From: Dactylosporangium sp. AC04546
GTDB taxonomy: Bacteria; Actinomycetota; Actinomycetes; Mycobacteriales; Micromonosporaceae
Direction: 5' to 3'
Assembly: GCF_022095675.1 (NCBI RefSeq)
Contig: NZ_JAHYSG010000004.1
Span: 62,001 to 126,000, forward strand
DNA: 64,000 nucleotides
Part shown: one piece after another, positions 35,447-45,141 of the stretch
How the letters are laid out: each line of letters begins with the position of its first letter
Numbering within the stretch: the first letter of the stretch is position 1
Position numbers and translations under genes: made by a program
Notes under the pieces: generated by a model
What the model saw: only the letters and a program-made list of their open reading frames with translations
Told to the model about the DNA's origin: nothing
Database searches by the model: none

Positions 35447-36382
35447 ACGGCGGCGGGGTGCGGCCCGCCGGATCACCGACACGATCGCGTCGGTGACGGA
35501 GTCGGGGCGCTCGATCGGCAGCATGTGCCCGGCGTCGGCGCACACGACCAGCTCGGCGTCGGGCAGCTCGCTGGCGATCGTGTCGGCGCAGGCCACCGGG
35601 GTCAGCCGGTCCGCCGAGCCCACCAGCACCGCCGCCGGCAGGCCGCGCATCGCGGCCAGGCTCTCGACGCGGTGGTGCAGGTCGACCGCCGGACGGAAGC
35701 CGCCGATCGCGCACAGCCGGGCGTTGCCGACCATCGAGGTGGTCAGCGCGACCCAGCTGGTGTCGACCCGGTGGCCGAAGACCAGCCAGCGCACGCCGGG
35801 GGCGAGCAGCGGCATCAGCCGCCGGTGCGGCCGCCAGGCCCCCGAGCGGGCCAGCAGGCCGGCGCCCTGCATCTCCAGCACACGCATGACCCGGGCGAGC
35901 CGCGGGCTGAGGCCGTAGCTGGTGCGCGAGGAGCCCTCGGCGGAGGTCGAGACGAGCACGACCCCGACCACGCGGGCGGCGAATTCGGCCGGGTGGCCGT
36001 ACGCGTACTCCATGATGGCCATCCCGCCCAGCGAGTGGCCGACGAGGACGATCGGGCCCTCGGGGACAAGCTGCTCGACGACCTCGGCGAGATCGTCGCC
36101 GAGCTGTTCGAGCGTGGCGTCCGCGCCCCGGGTGGCGGACGAGCGGCCGTGGCCGCGCAGGTCGAAGGCGATCAGCCGGACAGGGGCGCCGAGCCGTTCG
36201 GGAAGGTCGGCGATCTGCTGTTGCCAGAGGCGGTTGTCGAGCGTCCATCCGTGCAGGAGGACCACCGTGACGGGCGGCGGGGCCGTGGGGGACGGCTGGG
36301 GCGCCGGCGGGTGGAGCACGCTGTACAGGCGGGCGCCGTCCTTGAGCCTCACGGCCGGGGTGACGACGGTACCCATGGTCAA
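35390..36382 (-). CDS. Alpha/beta-fold hydrolase
   Basis: 330 residues. Oxyanion region LLHGWTLDNRLW, DLRGHGRSS, the nucleophile elbow GHSLGGMA, an acid in VLVGSADRLTPV and the catalytic His in CADAGHMLPIERP. No signal peptide, so probably cytoplasmic. A basic C-terminal tail (RRAAPRRRSTGKLKAHARKLVQKIRA, of which the last part overlaps the opposite gene) is unusual and may contact nucleic acid or membrane. The overlap with the reductase-like gene is real in both reading frames. Confidence 0.88.
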   Translation of the reverse strand: MTMGTVVTPAVRLKDGARLYSVLHPPAPQPSPTAPPPVTVVLLHGWTLDNRLWQQQIADLPERLGAPVRLIAFDLRGHGRSSATRGADATLEQLGDDLAEVVEQLVPEGPIVLVGHSLGGMAIMEYAYGHPAEFAARVVGVVLVSTSAEGSSRTSYGLSPRLARVMRVLEMQGAGLLARSGAWRPHRRLMPLLAPGVRWLVFGHRVDTSWVALTTSMVGNARLCAIGGFRPAVDLHHRVESLAAMRGLPAAVLVGSADRLTPVACADTIASELPDAELVVCADAGHMLPIERPDSVTDAIVSVIRRAAPRRRSTGKLKAHARKLVQKIRA

Positions 36383-36448
36383 TTGTTACCCGGAAGTACC
36401 AAGAAGTACCCCCCGCCAATATCAAATGTGATCCAGGTGCAACACACT

Positions 36449-36479
36449 CAGGCCGCCGGGATCGAGTCCCGGCGGCCTG
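36449..36479 (-). terminator. Hairpin terminator
   Basis: Perfect 13-base GC-rich arms (CAGGCCGCCGGGA at 36449-36461, complement at 36467-36479) with a 5-base loop. It lies 17 bases past the end of the minus-strand 109-residue protein gene, and the bases after the stem on that strand include a short T/G run. Confidence 0.8.
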
Positions 36480-36495
36480 TCGTCAGCGTGGAGGC

Positions 36496-36825
36496 TCAGG
36501 CCTCGAGAACGCCGGCCTCGACCAGACGCTTCTCGGTCGCGTCCCAGCCGTGGCTGGGCTCCGCGACGGCGAACGCCTGGAGCTCGGCGCGGATCTTGGT
36601 GGCGTGGCCCGCGCCGGCCAGCACCCGGATCTCCTCGACGAAGGCGTCGGAGGTGGTGCTGAGGTGGCTGGTCTTGCCGTTGGTCAGGTTGCGCACGTAG
36701 ACGTGCTTGCCCTTGTTGAGCGGGATGAGGTACTTGAACTCACCGAGGACGCTCAGGGCACCGGACGCGCCGGCCTGACCTGCGCGGACTGAGGCCCGCG
36801 CGGTCTTTGAGGTGTTGCTCGCCAC
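36496..36825 (-). CDS. Small basic protein, 109 residues, function unknown
   Basis: Begins MASNTSKTARASVRAGQAG, a Ser/Ala/Lys-rich N-terminus, then a compact domain with LGEFKYLIPLNKGKHVYVRNL, and ends in acidic helices. No membrane span. Isolated, with its own hairpin terminator and about 240 bases of upstream intergenic sequence, so it is probably a single-gene transcript. A ribosome-binding site (AAGGAG) precedes the ATG at 36825. Not recognised; looks like a conserved actinomycete protein. Confidence 0.75.
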   Translation of the reverse strand: MASNTSKTARASVRAGQAGASGALSVLGEFKYLIPLNKGKHVYVRNLTNGKTSHLSTTSDAFVEEIRVLAGAGHATKIRAELQAFAVAEPSHGWDATEKRLVEAGVLEA

Positions 36826-37067
36826 GGCGGGTAACTCCTTGTCGAGGCTTGACGTGCAGAGACGCCCAGAACTGTAACACCTTCCGACCGGTAACCTCCG
36901 GGGCCGCCCGAGCGTTGGACAATTCGTAATGCCGAAGTTCTCCGTTCTCTAGCGCACCGCAAGCAACATCGTCATCATTGGTCCCAACAGCAAGGTCGCT
37001 GCCAGGGCTTGACCCATCGGACACGAGGTCGTAGGGGAAGACGCACCTCGTCTCCGGGAGGTCATTC

Positions 37068-37559
37068 GTGCCCACGCGTGGCGTCATATACGTTCACTCG
37101 ACTCCGCTCGCCGTGTCCTCGCACGTCGAGTGGGCGATCGCTCGCGTCCTCGGCGCGCCCGTTCGCCTCGAGTGGTCGGTGCAGCCTGTCGAGCCCACGG
37201 CCCGGCGGGCGCAGTGCTCGTGGACCGGAGCCACCGGAACCGGCGCCGAACTGGCGGCCGCCCTCCGGCAGTGGCCCATGATCCGCTTCGAGGTCACCGA
37301 GGAGCCGAGCCCCGGCGTCGACGGGGAGCGGTTCATGCACGTGCCCGGCCGCGGGCTGTTCCGCGGCTCGACGAGCGCCAACGGCGACATCGTGCTGTCC
37401 GAAGACCGACTCCGCAGCCTCGTCGCGAGCGGCCGCGGCTACGAGACGCTCGCCCACGCGCTGGAGAAGGCCCTGGGTGGGCCGTGGGACGCCGAGCTCG
37501 AGCCCTACCGCCACGCCGGCGACGGCGTACCGCTGACCCTGCTCACCCGGGTCGGGTGA
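37068..37559 (+). CDS. DUF3145 family protein
   Basis: 163 residues starting with GTG (37068) behind GGGAGG. The N-terminal TRGVIYVHSTPLAVSSHVEWAI and internal WSVQPVEPTARRAQCSWTG identify the actinobacterial DUF3145 family, which is widely conserved in this phylum but without known function. The protein is soluble. It is a good marker that the host is an actinobacterium. Confidence 0.9.
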   Translation: MPTRGVIYVHSTPLAVSSHVEWAIARVLGAPVRLEWSVQPVEPTARRAQCSWTGATGTGAELAAALRQWPMIRFEVTEEPSPGVDGERFMHVPGRGLFRGSTSANGDIVLSEDRLRSLVASGRGYETLAHALEKALGGPWDAELEPYRHAGDGVPLTLLTRVG

Positions 37560-37597
37560 GTTTCTGCGAGTTGCTCTTGCATGATTGAGTTGCTCGT

Positions 37598-39304
37598 GTG
37601 CCAGCCCTTCGGAGAAGACCTGCCCTGATCGCCATCACGGCGCTTGCCGTGCTGCTCAGCGGGTGCTCCAGCGGAGCGGCCGAGAAGCCCGCGCCGTCCG
37701 GTGGCCCGACTCGCTCCGCCGTCCAGCCCGGCGGCGACCCGGCCAAGCAGGGCGCCGAGCTCGCCGCACGGCTCAGCGACGAGGAGCTCATCGGCCAGGT
37801 GCTGATGCCGTATGCGTACGGCAACGACGCCGACAAGGTGTCGTCCGGCTCGGCGTCGGCCAACAAGCAGTACGCCGGGGCGGCCACGCCGGCCGACATT
37901 GTCAAGAAGTACAAGCTCGGCGGCATCATCCTGGTGTCCAGCAGCGCCGACGACCCGACCGCCGGCACCAACCGCACGACGAACGTCGAGTCGCCGGCCC
38001 AGGTCGCCAAGCTCACCGGCGGACTGCAGGCGGCGGCGCTGAGCCTGCCGGGCGCGGTGCCGCTGCTGATCGGCACCGACCAGGAGTACGGCCAGGTCAC
38101 CCGGATCAAGGACGGCCTGGTCCAGCTGCCCAGTGCCATGGCCCTCGGTGCCGGCGGCGACCCGGCGATGACCGAGGCAGCCTGGAAGGCGGCCGGCGCC
38201 GAGCTGGCCGCGATCGGGGTCAACGTCGACTTCGCCCCCGACGCCGACGTCCTGGGCACGCAGCCCGGCGGGGTCATCGGCTCGCGCTCGTTCGGCAGCG
38301 ACCCGAAGCTGGTCGCCGTCCAGGTCGCGGCCGCGGTGCGCGGGCTGCAGGCGGCCGGGGTCGCGGCGACCGTGAAGCACTTCCCGGGCCACGGCCACAC
38401 GACCGTCGACAGCCACAGCAGCCTGCCGGTGCTCAACCAGGACCTGTCCACGCTGGAGAGCGGCGACCTGCCGCCGTTCGTCGCGGCCGCGGAGGCCGGG
38501 GTGGGCCTGGTCATGTCCGGCCACCTCGACGTCAAGTCCGTCGATCCCGGGGTGCCGGCCTCCTTCTCCAGCAAGGTGCTCATCGACCTGCTACGGACGA
38601 AGCTGGGCTACAGCGGGGTCGTGGTCACCGACGCGCTCAACATGGAGCCGGCCCAGCAGTGGCCGGCGGGCGAGGCGGCGGTACGAGCGATCATGGCCGG
38701 CAACGACCTGCTGCTCATGCCGCCGAGCCTGACCGCGGCGCACAAGGGCCTGACCGACGCGCTGCGCTCGGGCCGGCTGCCGAAGTCGCGCCTGGTCGAG
38801 GCGGCCACGCGCATCCTGACGCTGAAGTTCCGGCTGGCGGCGGTACCGCGGCCCGGGCTCGACGTCGTGGACGGCCCGGCCGGCAAGGCGGCGGCCCGGA
38901 CCGCCGCGGCGGCCGGCGTGACCCTCTTCCGCGGCCCGTGCGACGGCGCCCTCGTCACCGGCCCGATCCGCGTCACCAGCGCGGGCAGCGAGACCGCCCG
39001 GGGCTGGCTGGAGGAGGCCCTCAAGGCGGCCGGCGCGGAGGTGGTCGCCACCGGCGGCTCGGAGGTCCGGCTCATCGGCTACGGCAAGGGCAGCTCCGAC
39101 CTGTCCCCGTCGGCGGCGGTGACGGTCGCGCTCGACACGCCGTACGTGCTGCGCTCCGCGAAGGGCCACCTCGTCGCCACCTACTCGGGCTCACGGGCGT
39201 CGATGCAGGCCCTGGCGGACGTGCTCACGGGCAAGGCGCGCGCGAAGGGCAGCTCCCCGGTCCCCGTCCAGGGCCTGCCGACTCGGGTTGGTTGCCCGGG
39301 TTAG
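37598..39304 (+). CDS. GH3 beta-N-acetylhexosaminidase-like lipoprotein
   Basis: 568 residues. Signal peptide with lipobox LLSGCSS, a Pro/Ser linker, then a GH3 barrel: LIGTDQEYGQVTRI, FAPDADV, and the GlcNAc-specific KHFPGHGHTTVDSH with the His-Asp general acid pair. GVVVTDALNM carries the nucleophile Asp. A C-terminal alpha/beta domain follows. NagZ-type enzymes cleave N-acetylglucosamine from cell-wall fragments; being lipid-anchored outside, this one may act on peptidoglycan turnover products. The GTG at 37598 gives a clean signal peptide. Confidence 0.9.
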   Translation: MPALRRRPALIAITALAVLLSGCSSGAAEKPAPSGGPTRSAVQPGGDPAKQGAELAARLSDEELIGQVLMPYAYGNDADKVSSGSASANKQYAGAATPADIVKKYKLGGIILVSSSADDPTAGTNRTTNVESPAQVAKLTGGLQAAALSLPGAVPLLIGTDQEYGQVTRIKDGLVQLPSAMALGAGGDPAMTEAAWKAAGAELAAIGVNVDFAPDADVLGTQPGGVIGSRSFGSDPKLVAVQVAAAVRGLQAAGVAATVKHFPGHGHTTVDSHSSLPVLNQDLSTLESGDLPPFVAAAEAGVGLVMSGHLDVKSVDPGVPASFSSKVLIDLLRTKLGYSGVVVTDALNMEPAQQWPAGEAAVRAIMAGNDLLLMPPSLTAAHKGLTDALRSGRLPKSRLVEAATRILTLKFRLAAVPRPGLDVVDGPAGKAAARTAAAAGVTLFRGPCDGALVTGPIRVTSAGSETARGWLEEALKAAGAEVVATGGSEVRLIGYGKGSSDLSPSAAVTVALDTPYVLRSAKGHLVATYSGSRASMQALADVLTGKARAKGSSPVPVQGLPTRVGCPG

Positions 39305-39368
39305 CCCGGGTTTCTGACAGTTTGCAGTCGTTTGCCGGACCGGTGATCCGCCAGATGATCTCCATTAT

Positions 39369-39788
39369 GTGTCGATGTTGACTGTTTTCTTGATTATTGC
39401 GGTGGTCGTCGGCATAGGCGCGACATTCAATGCGGTCAAGGACATGCGGCGGCGCCGTGAGTTCAACTCGCGGGCGGTCCGCGTCTCGGGCGTCGTGGTT
39501 GACCTGAAGTGGAAGCACACGAGCGGCGCCGGCCGGGTCGCCATGCCGATTTTCAACTACTACACCCGCGAGGGGCACCCGATGCAGGCGACGGAGACGG
39601 TCGGCACCAACCCGCCCCGGTTCCGGCCCGGCCACCAGGTGGTCGTGCTCTACGACTCGCGCGAGCCGTACCGCGCGCACCTCGAAGGGATGTCCTGGGT
39701 AGCGACGGGGACGCAGGTCATGGCCATGATCCTGGGCCCGATCTTCGCCGTGGCCGGCCTGGTGGGCCTGGCCGTCGTCCTGCTCTAG
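39369..39788 (+). CDS. DUF3592-type membrane protein
   Basis: 139 residues: an N-terminal hydrophobic helix (MLTVFLIIAVVVGIGATF), a basic stretch, an extracellular beta domain with GVVVDLKWKHTSG and RPGHQVVVLYDSREP typical of DUF3592 proteins, and a C-terminal helix of about 22 hydrophobic residues. Start GTG 39369 or ATG 39375; no clear ribosome-binding site. The palindromic repeat element follows 9 bases after the stop. Confidence 0.75.
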   Translation: MSMLTVFLIIAVVVGIGATFNAVKDMRRRREFNSRAVRVSGVVVDLKWKHTSGAGRVAMPIFNYYTREGHPMQATETVGTNPPRFRPGHQVVVLYDSREPYRAHLEGMSWVATGTQVMAMILGPIFAVAGLVGLAVVLL

Positions 39789-39797
39789 CCCCTTCCG

Positions 39798-39875
39798 CGC
39801 CGATCTTGCAGTTGTGGTCGCTGACACGCCGGGACGCCGGGGGAGTGCCGGGGCACCACAACTGCAAGATCGGCG
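39798..39875. repeat. Palindromic element copy 2 (21-base perfect arms)
   Basis: Perfect inverted arms at 39798-39818 and 39855-39875, with core GATCTTGCAGTTGTGGT and a 36-base GC-rich spacer. Same core as the element at 31184-31258 except for one base. It sits exactly between the DUF3592 gene and the remnant carboxylase gene, at the edge of the proposed deletion. Confidence 0.8.
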
Positions 39876-39878
39876 GGC

Positions 39879-40061
39879 TCAGAGGGGGATGTTGCGGTGG
39901 GCGCCGCGGGCCGGCGGTGCGCCCGCGAGTGCGGCCGCCAGGCGGCGGCGGGTCGCGAGCGCGCCGCGGCCGCCGAGGACGCCCGAGTCGTCCTGCGGGT
40001 GGAGCAGCTGCAGGCTGCCCCGGTCCAGCAGAGCGTCAAGGCGGTGTTCCACGGCGACCAC
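39879..40061 (-). pseudogene. Internally deleted acyl-CoA carboxylase beta-subunit remnant
   Basis: A 60-residue frame directly after fabF. Its first half, EHRLDALLDRGSLQLLHPQDDSGVL, matches the N-terminus of actinobacterial acyl-CoA/propionyl-CoA carboxylase beta subunits (AccD/PccB, about 450-530 residues). Its end, RLAAALAG...RGAHRNIPL, resembles the extreme C-terminus of the same family. The carboxyltransferase core between them is absent. Such a gene normally follows fabF in related actinomycetes (recalled, not checked). I therefore read it as an internal-deletion relic. Alternatively it is an unrelated small protein. Confidence 0.55.
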
Positions 40062-40070
40062 GCGGGCCTC

Positions 40071-41288
<1,218 letters not shown>

Positions 41289-41370
41289 TGCTCAACATCT
41301 CCTCTTGCGGTCCGGTCCTGGACAAAGTGCGGGGTGACCGATCCTTGCCCAAGACCGGGACGACGAAGAC

Positions 41371-41616
41371 TCAGGCCTGCGACTTCACGATGTACGACAC
41401 GGCGTCGCCGACCGTCTTCAGGTTCGGCACCTCGTCATCCGGGATCTTCACGCCGAACTTCTCCTCGGCCGCAACCACGACCTCGACCATCGACAGCGAG
41501 TCGACGTCCAGGTCGTCGGTGAACGACTTGTCCTCGGCGACGTCGTCCGGGTTGACTCCGGCGACTTCCTCGAGGATCTCGGCGAGACCTCCGGCGATCT
41601 CTTCACGGGTGGACAT
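41371..41616 (-). CDS. acpP: Acyl carrier protein
   Basis: 81 residues, acidic four-helix bundle. The phosphopantetheine attachment Ser is in DLDVDSLSMVEVV. The ATG at 41616 is preceded by AAGGAAGG about 7 bases upstream; an upstream in-frame ATG (41655) would add 13 unrelated residues. It lies between fabH and fabF and carries the growing acyl chain for both. Confidence 0.97.
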   Translation of the reverse strand: MSTREEIAGGLAEILEEVAGVNPDDVAEDKSFTDDLDVDSLSMVEVVVAAEEKFGVKIPDDEVPNLKTVGDAVSYIVKSQA

Positions 41617-41669
41617 AGAGCTTTCCTTCCTTGGGTTGACGCGCTGGTGGAACAAAGATGAACGAAGTG

Positions 41670-42626
41670 CTACGGGCAGCGGATGACTTGCCCCGCGTAG
41701 GTGAGGCCGCCGCCGAAGCCGAACAGCAGGACCGGGGCGCCGGAGGGCACCTCGTGCCGCTCGATGGCCTTCGACAACGCCAGCGGGATGCTCGCCGCCG
41801 ACGTGTTGCCGGACTCGACCAGGTCCTTGAGGATGATCGCGTTGGGCAGGTCGAGGCGCTTCACGATACCGTCGATGATCCGCGTGTTGGCCTGGTGGGC
41901 GACGAACGCGGCGATGTCCTTGCCCTGCACGCCGGCCCGGTCGAGGGCGGCCTGGGCGTACGGCGCGAGGGCGGTGGTCGCCCAGCGGAAGACCGCCTGG
42001 CCCTCCTGCTTGATGTACGGCCGCCAGCCCTCGATCTTCAGCACGTCGCCCTTCTCGGGCGCGGAGCCCCAGACGACCGGGCCGATGCCGGACTGCTCGC
42101 CCTCGGCGGCCGCGGTGACCACCGCCGCGCCGGCGCCGTCGCCGAAGAGCACGGCGGTGGTGCGGTCGGTCCAGTCGGTCACGTCCGACAGCTTCTCCGC
42201 GCCGATCACCAGCGCGTTGCGGGTCGCGCCGGCCCGGATCGCGTGGTCGGCGCTGGCCAGGCCGTAGCAGAAGCCGGAGCAGGCGGTGTTCAGGTCGTAC
42301 GCGGCGGGCGCGTTGATGCCGAGCTTGGCCGCGACCCGGGTCGCGACGTTGGGGCAGCGGTCGATCGAGCTGCAGGTGGCCACGATCACCGTGTCGATGT
42401 CGGCCGCGGTCAGCCCGGACGCGGCGAGCGCCTTGCCGCCGGCCGCGATCGCCATGTCGGCGACCGTCTCGGCGCCGGCGACCCGGCGCTGGGCGATGCC
42501 CACCCGGTCACGGATCCACTCGTCGTTGGTTTCGATCACCTTGGACAGGTCGTCGTTGGTGATCACCTGCGACGGCTGGTAGTGCCCGAAGGCGAGGATC
42601 TTCGAGCCGGCGGCTGGGGGGTTCAC
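41670..42626 (-). CDS. fabH: Beta-ketoacyl-ACP synthase III
   Basis: 318-residue initiation condensing enzyme joining an acyl-CoA starter to malonyl-ACP; in actinomycetes starters are often branched. The Cys-His-Asn triad is visible in NTACSGFCYGL, HQANTRIID and ESGNTSAASIP, and GFGGGLTYAGQVI ends the protein. The GTG at 42626 overlaps the fabD stop (GTGA at 42623), so the two are co-translated. Confidence 0.96.
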   Translation of the reverse strand: MNPPAAGSKILAFGHYQPSQVITNDDLSKVIETNDEWIRDRVGIAQRRVAGAETVADMAIAAGGKALAASGLTAADIDTVIVATCSSIDRCPNVATRVAAKLGINAPAAYDLNTACSGFCYGLASADHAIRAGATRNALVIGAEKLSDVTDWTDRTTAVLFGDGAGAAVVTAAAEGEQSGIGPVVWGSAPEKGDVLKIEGWRPYIKQEGQAVFRWATTALAPYAQAALDRAGVQGKDIAAFVAHQANTRIIDGIVKRLDLPNAIILKDLVESGNTSAASIPLALSKAIERHEVPSGAPVLLFGFGGGLTYAGQVIRCP

Positions 42627-43783
42627 AGGAGGCCTCCAATGCGGGCGAGCGGCTGGCCCGGTGCGACCGGGGCGTCGAGGTTCGCGAGCCACTCGGTGAG
42701 CACGCCGGCGCCGTGCGCCGCGACGTCGACCGGGCCCTGGCGGGTCTGGATCGCGCCGATCGACTGGCCGGCGCGCACGTCGGTGCCCGCGGTCAGGCCC
42801 TCGGCCGGGGTGAAGGTGCCGGCCGCGCCGGCCATCACCACCCGGAACTCGGGCAGCGACCGGGGCGCGGGCGCGCCGCCGTGCCGGGCGATCGCGGCGC
42901 GGGCGGCCGGCAGGTCGTCGGGGGTGTTGACCTGGACGATCTCGATGCCCTTGATGGTCCGCTTGACCAGGCCGGCGAGCGTGCCGGCCGGGGCGAGCTC
43001 GATGACCGCGGTGACGCCGAGGCTCGCCAGGGTGTCCATGCACAGGTCCCAGCGCACCGGCGCGGTGACCTGGCGGACCAGGCGCAGCAGCATGGTGGGG
43101 CCGTGCTGGACGGCGGCGCCGTCGCGGTTGGACAGCAGGATCCGGGCCGCCGGCGACGGGGTGATCCCGGCCGCGACCCTGGCCAGGGCCTCCTCGGCCG
43201 GTGCCATGTAGGGCGTGTGGAACGCCCCGGCGACCTTCAGCGGGATGATCCGGGCGCGGGCCGGCGGCGCGGCGGCGAACTTCTCCAGGCCGGCGGCGGC
43301 CCCGGCGGCGACCACCTGGCCGGCGCCGTTGCGGTTGGCGGGGTACAGCCCGGCGGCCTCGATCGCGGCGAGCACCTCGTCGGGGTCGCCGCCGAGCACC
43401 GCGGCCATGCCGGTCGGCTCCAGCGCGCACGCGGCGGCCATCTCCCGCCCGCGTACGCCGGCCAGGGTGACCGCGGCCTCCGGCGCGAGCACCCCGGCGA
43501 GGGCCGAGGCGGCGAGCTCGCCGACGCTGTGACCGGCCACGACCGCGGCGTCACGCATCGGCAGGTGCTCGGCGGCCAGCAGCGCCGCCGCCACCAGCAG
43601 CGGCTGGGTCTTGGCCGTGTCCTTGATCTCGTCCTCGTCGGCGACGGTGCCCAGGTGCACCAGATCGACGCCGGACAGGGCCGACCACCAGCGCAGACGC
43701 GCCTCGGCGCCGGGCAGCGCGAGCCACGGGGTCAGGAAGCCCGGCTTCTGTGAACCTTGGCCAGGGGCGAGTACGGCGAGCAC
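42623..43783 (-). CDS. fabD: Malonyl-CoA:ACP transacylase with C-terminal lipoyl/biotinyl-like domain
   Basis: About 386 residues. The acyltransferase domain (about 1-300) has LAPGQGSQ, the nucleophile Ser in AGHSVGELAA, a Gln/Arg substrate region and the catalytic His in VAGAFHTPYM. The last about 75 residues have the pattern of a lipoyl/biotinyl domain (VMAGAAGTFTPAEGLTAGTDV, then VRAGQSIGAIQ, then APVAPGQPLARI), but the modified Lys is replaced, with QTRQGPVDV where EAMKME would be. The GTG at 43783 lacks a strong ribosome-binding site. Confidence 0.9.
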   Translation of the reverse strand: MLAVLAPGQGSQKPGFLTPWLALPGAEARLRWWSALSGVDLVHLGTVADEDEIKDTAKTQPLLVAAALLAAEHLPMRDAAVVAGHSVGELAASALAGVLAPEAAVTLAGVRGREMAAACALEPTGMAAVLGGDPDEVLAAIEAAGLYPANRNGAGQVVAAGAAAGLEKFAAAPPARARIIPLKVAGAFHTPYMAPAEEALARVAAGITPSPAARILLSNRDGAAVQHGPTMLLRLVRQVTAPVRWDLCMDTLASLGVTAVIELAPAGTLAGLVKRTIKGIEIVQVNTPDDLPAARAAIARHGGAPAPRSLPEFRVVMAGAAGTFTPAEGLTAGTDVRAGQSIGAIQTRQGPVDVAAHGAGVLTEWLANLDAPVAPGQPLARIGGLL

Positions 43784-43850
43784 GTCTACGACTGTTCCGG
43801 ATCGACGACAGACAAGTGGGTAGCGCGACGCACCAAAGTGGACCACCTCG

Positions 43851-43869
43851 TTTGTAGAGAACCTACAAA
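43851..43869. promoter_or_regulatory. Candidate operator upstream of fabD
   Basis: Inverted repeat TTTGTAG-AGAAC-CTACAAA (7-base arms, 5-base centre), about 68 bases before the fabD start. It lies in a short AT-rich island between the PucR-family regulator gene and the operon that regulator probably controls. It is a candidate binding site or promoter element; no binding data can be inferred. Confidence 0.5.
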
Positions 43870-43918
43870 AGATAGCGTGGCGTTGCGCCAACAGATCCGT
43901 TTGTTCACCGACTGTGCG

Positions 43919-45109
43919 CTACGGCGCAGGTGGCGAGCCCGACGGCGCGAACGGGTCCAGTCTGCCGATTGTCAGCGCGATCCGGAGCGCGAACGCGTCG
44001 CGTGGTACCAGCGGGGTGAAACCGGTCACCTCGCCGATCCTGCGTAGGCGATACCGCACCGTGTTCGGATGCACGAAGAGCCCGCGGGCCGCGCTCTCCA
44101 GCACCCCGCCCCCGGCGAAGAACGCGTCGAGTGTCTCCAGCAGCTCGCCGCCGGCCCGCACCAGCGCGCCGTAGACCTCCTGCCGCAGGATCCGGCGGGC
44201 CTCGGCGTCGCCGGCCAGGGCCCGCTCGGGCAGCAGGTCGGCCGCCGCGACCGGCCGGGGCGCGGCCGGCCAGGCCGGTGCCGCGCGGAAGCCGGCCAGC
44301 GCGGCCCGGGCCGACTCGGTCGCCTCGTCGAGGGACGGCACCGCCGGCCCGACCACCACGGGCCCCTCGCCGAAGCCGACGAGCAGGCGCTCGGTCGCCG
44401 CCATCGGGTCGGCGGCGCCGCCGAGCACCACGACGAGGCGGTCGCCGTGCACGCCACCGAGGATCTCCACGCCGATGCGGCGGGCCGCGCGGTACACGGT
44501 GTGCAGCACGGCCGCGGCCTCCCCGCCCGGCGAGCGGCCCACCGCGACCGCCACCGGGGGCGCGTCGGCCCAGCCCAGGGCGGCCGCCCGGCTGGCCAGC
44601 ACGTCGGAGGAGTCGCCGCGCAGCAGCGCGTCGACGAGCAGCGCCTGGAGGCGGGCGTCCCAGGCGCCGCGGGTCTCGGCCGCCCGGGCGTAGACGCGGG
44701 CGGCGCCGAACGCGACCTCGCGGCTGTAGTGCAGCACCGCCTCCTTGATCGCCGCCTCCTCGCCGGCCGCGGCCAGGTGCGGCAGCTGCTCCTCGACGAC
44801 CTCGATGGTGATCCGGATCAGCTGGACGGTCTGGCCCAGGTTGATCGAGCGGGCCAGCGCGCGGGGGGCGGCGTCGAAGAACTCGTCGCCGATGTCCGGC
44901 GGGAGCGGGTCACCCTTCTCGCGGCTGCGCACCCACTCGACCAGCGACCGGACGCCGGCCTGGGCGACGAGCATCACCCAGGCACGCTGGTCGGCGGGCA
45001 GCTCGCGGAACCAGGGCAGCGTCTCGTCCATCCGTGCCACGCTGGCGGTCGACAGCGCGCCCGCCGCGCGCTCGATCGAGCGGACGCTCGCCTCCAGGGA
45101 GTTGCCCAC
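43919..45109 (-). CDS. fasR: PucR-family transcriptional regulator (FasR-like)
   Basis: 396 residues. A long N-terminal helical domain (RsbRD/GGDEF-like region, about 1-270) is followed by a C-terminal PucR-type helix-turn-helix: GGGVLESAARGLFVHPNTVRYRLRRIGEVTG (about 340-370). Its position directly before fabD, in the same direction, matches Streptomyces FasR, the activator of the fatty acid synthase operon. The GTG at 45109 is a weak start. The 135-base gap to fabD holds the candidate operator. Confidence 0.85.
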   Translation of the reverse strand: MGNSLEASVRSIERAAGALSTASVARMDETLPWFRELPADQRAWVMLVAQAGVRSLVEWVRSREKGDPLPPDIGDEFFDAAPRALARSINLGQTVQLIRITIEVVEEQLPHLAAAGEEAAIKEAVLHYSREVAFGAARVYARAAETRGAWDARLQALLVDALLRGDSSDVLASRAAALGWADAPPVAVAVGRSPGGEAAAVLHTVYRAARRIGVEILGGVHGDRLVVVLGGAADPMAATERLLVGFGEGPVVVGPAVPSLDEATESARAALAGFRAAPAWPAAPRPVAAADLLPERALAGDAEARRILRQEVYGALVRAGGELLETLDAFFAGGGVLESAARGLFVHPNTVRYRLRRIGEVTGFTPLVPRDAFALRIALTIGRLDPFAPSGSPPAP

Positions 45110-45141
45110 CCCGACAGCTTTTCACGCGGTACCACTACACC

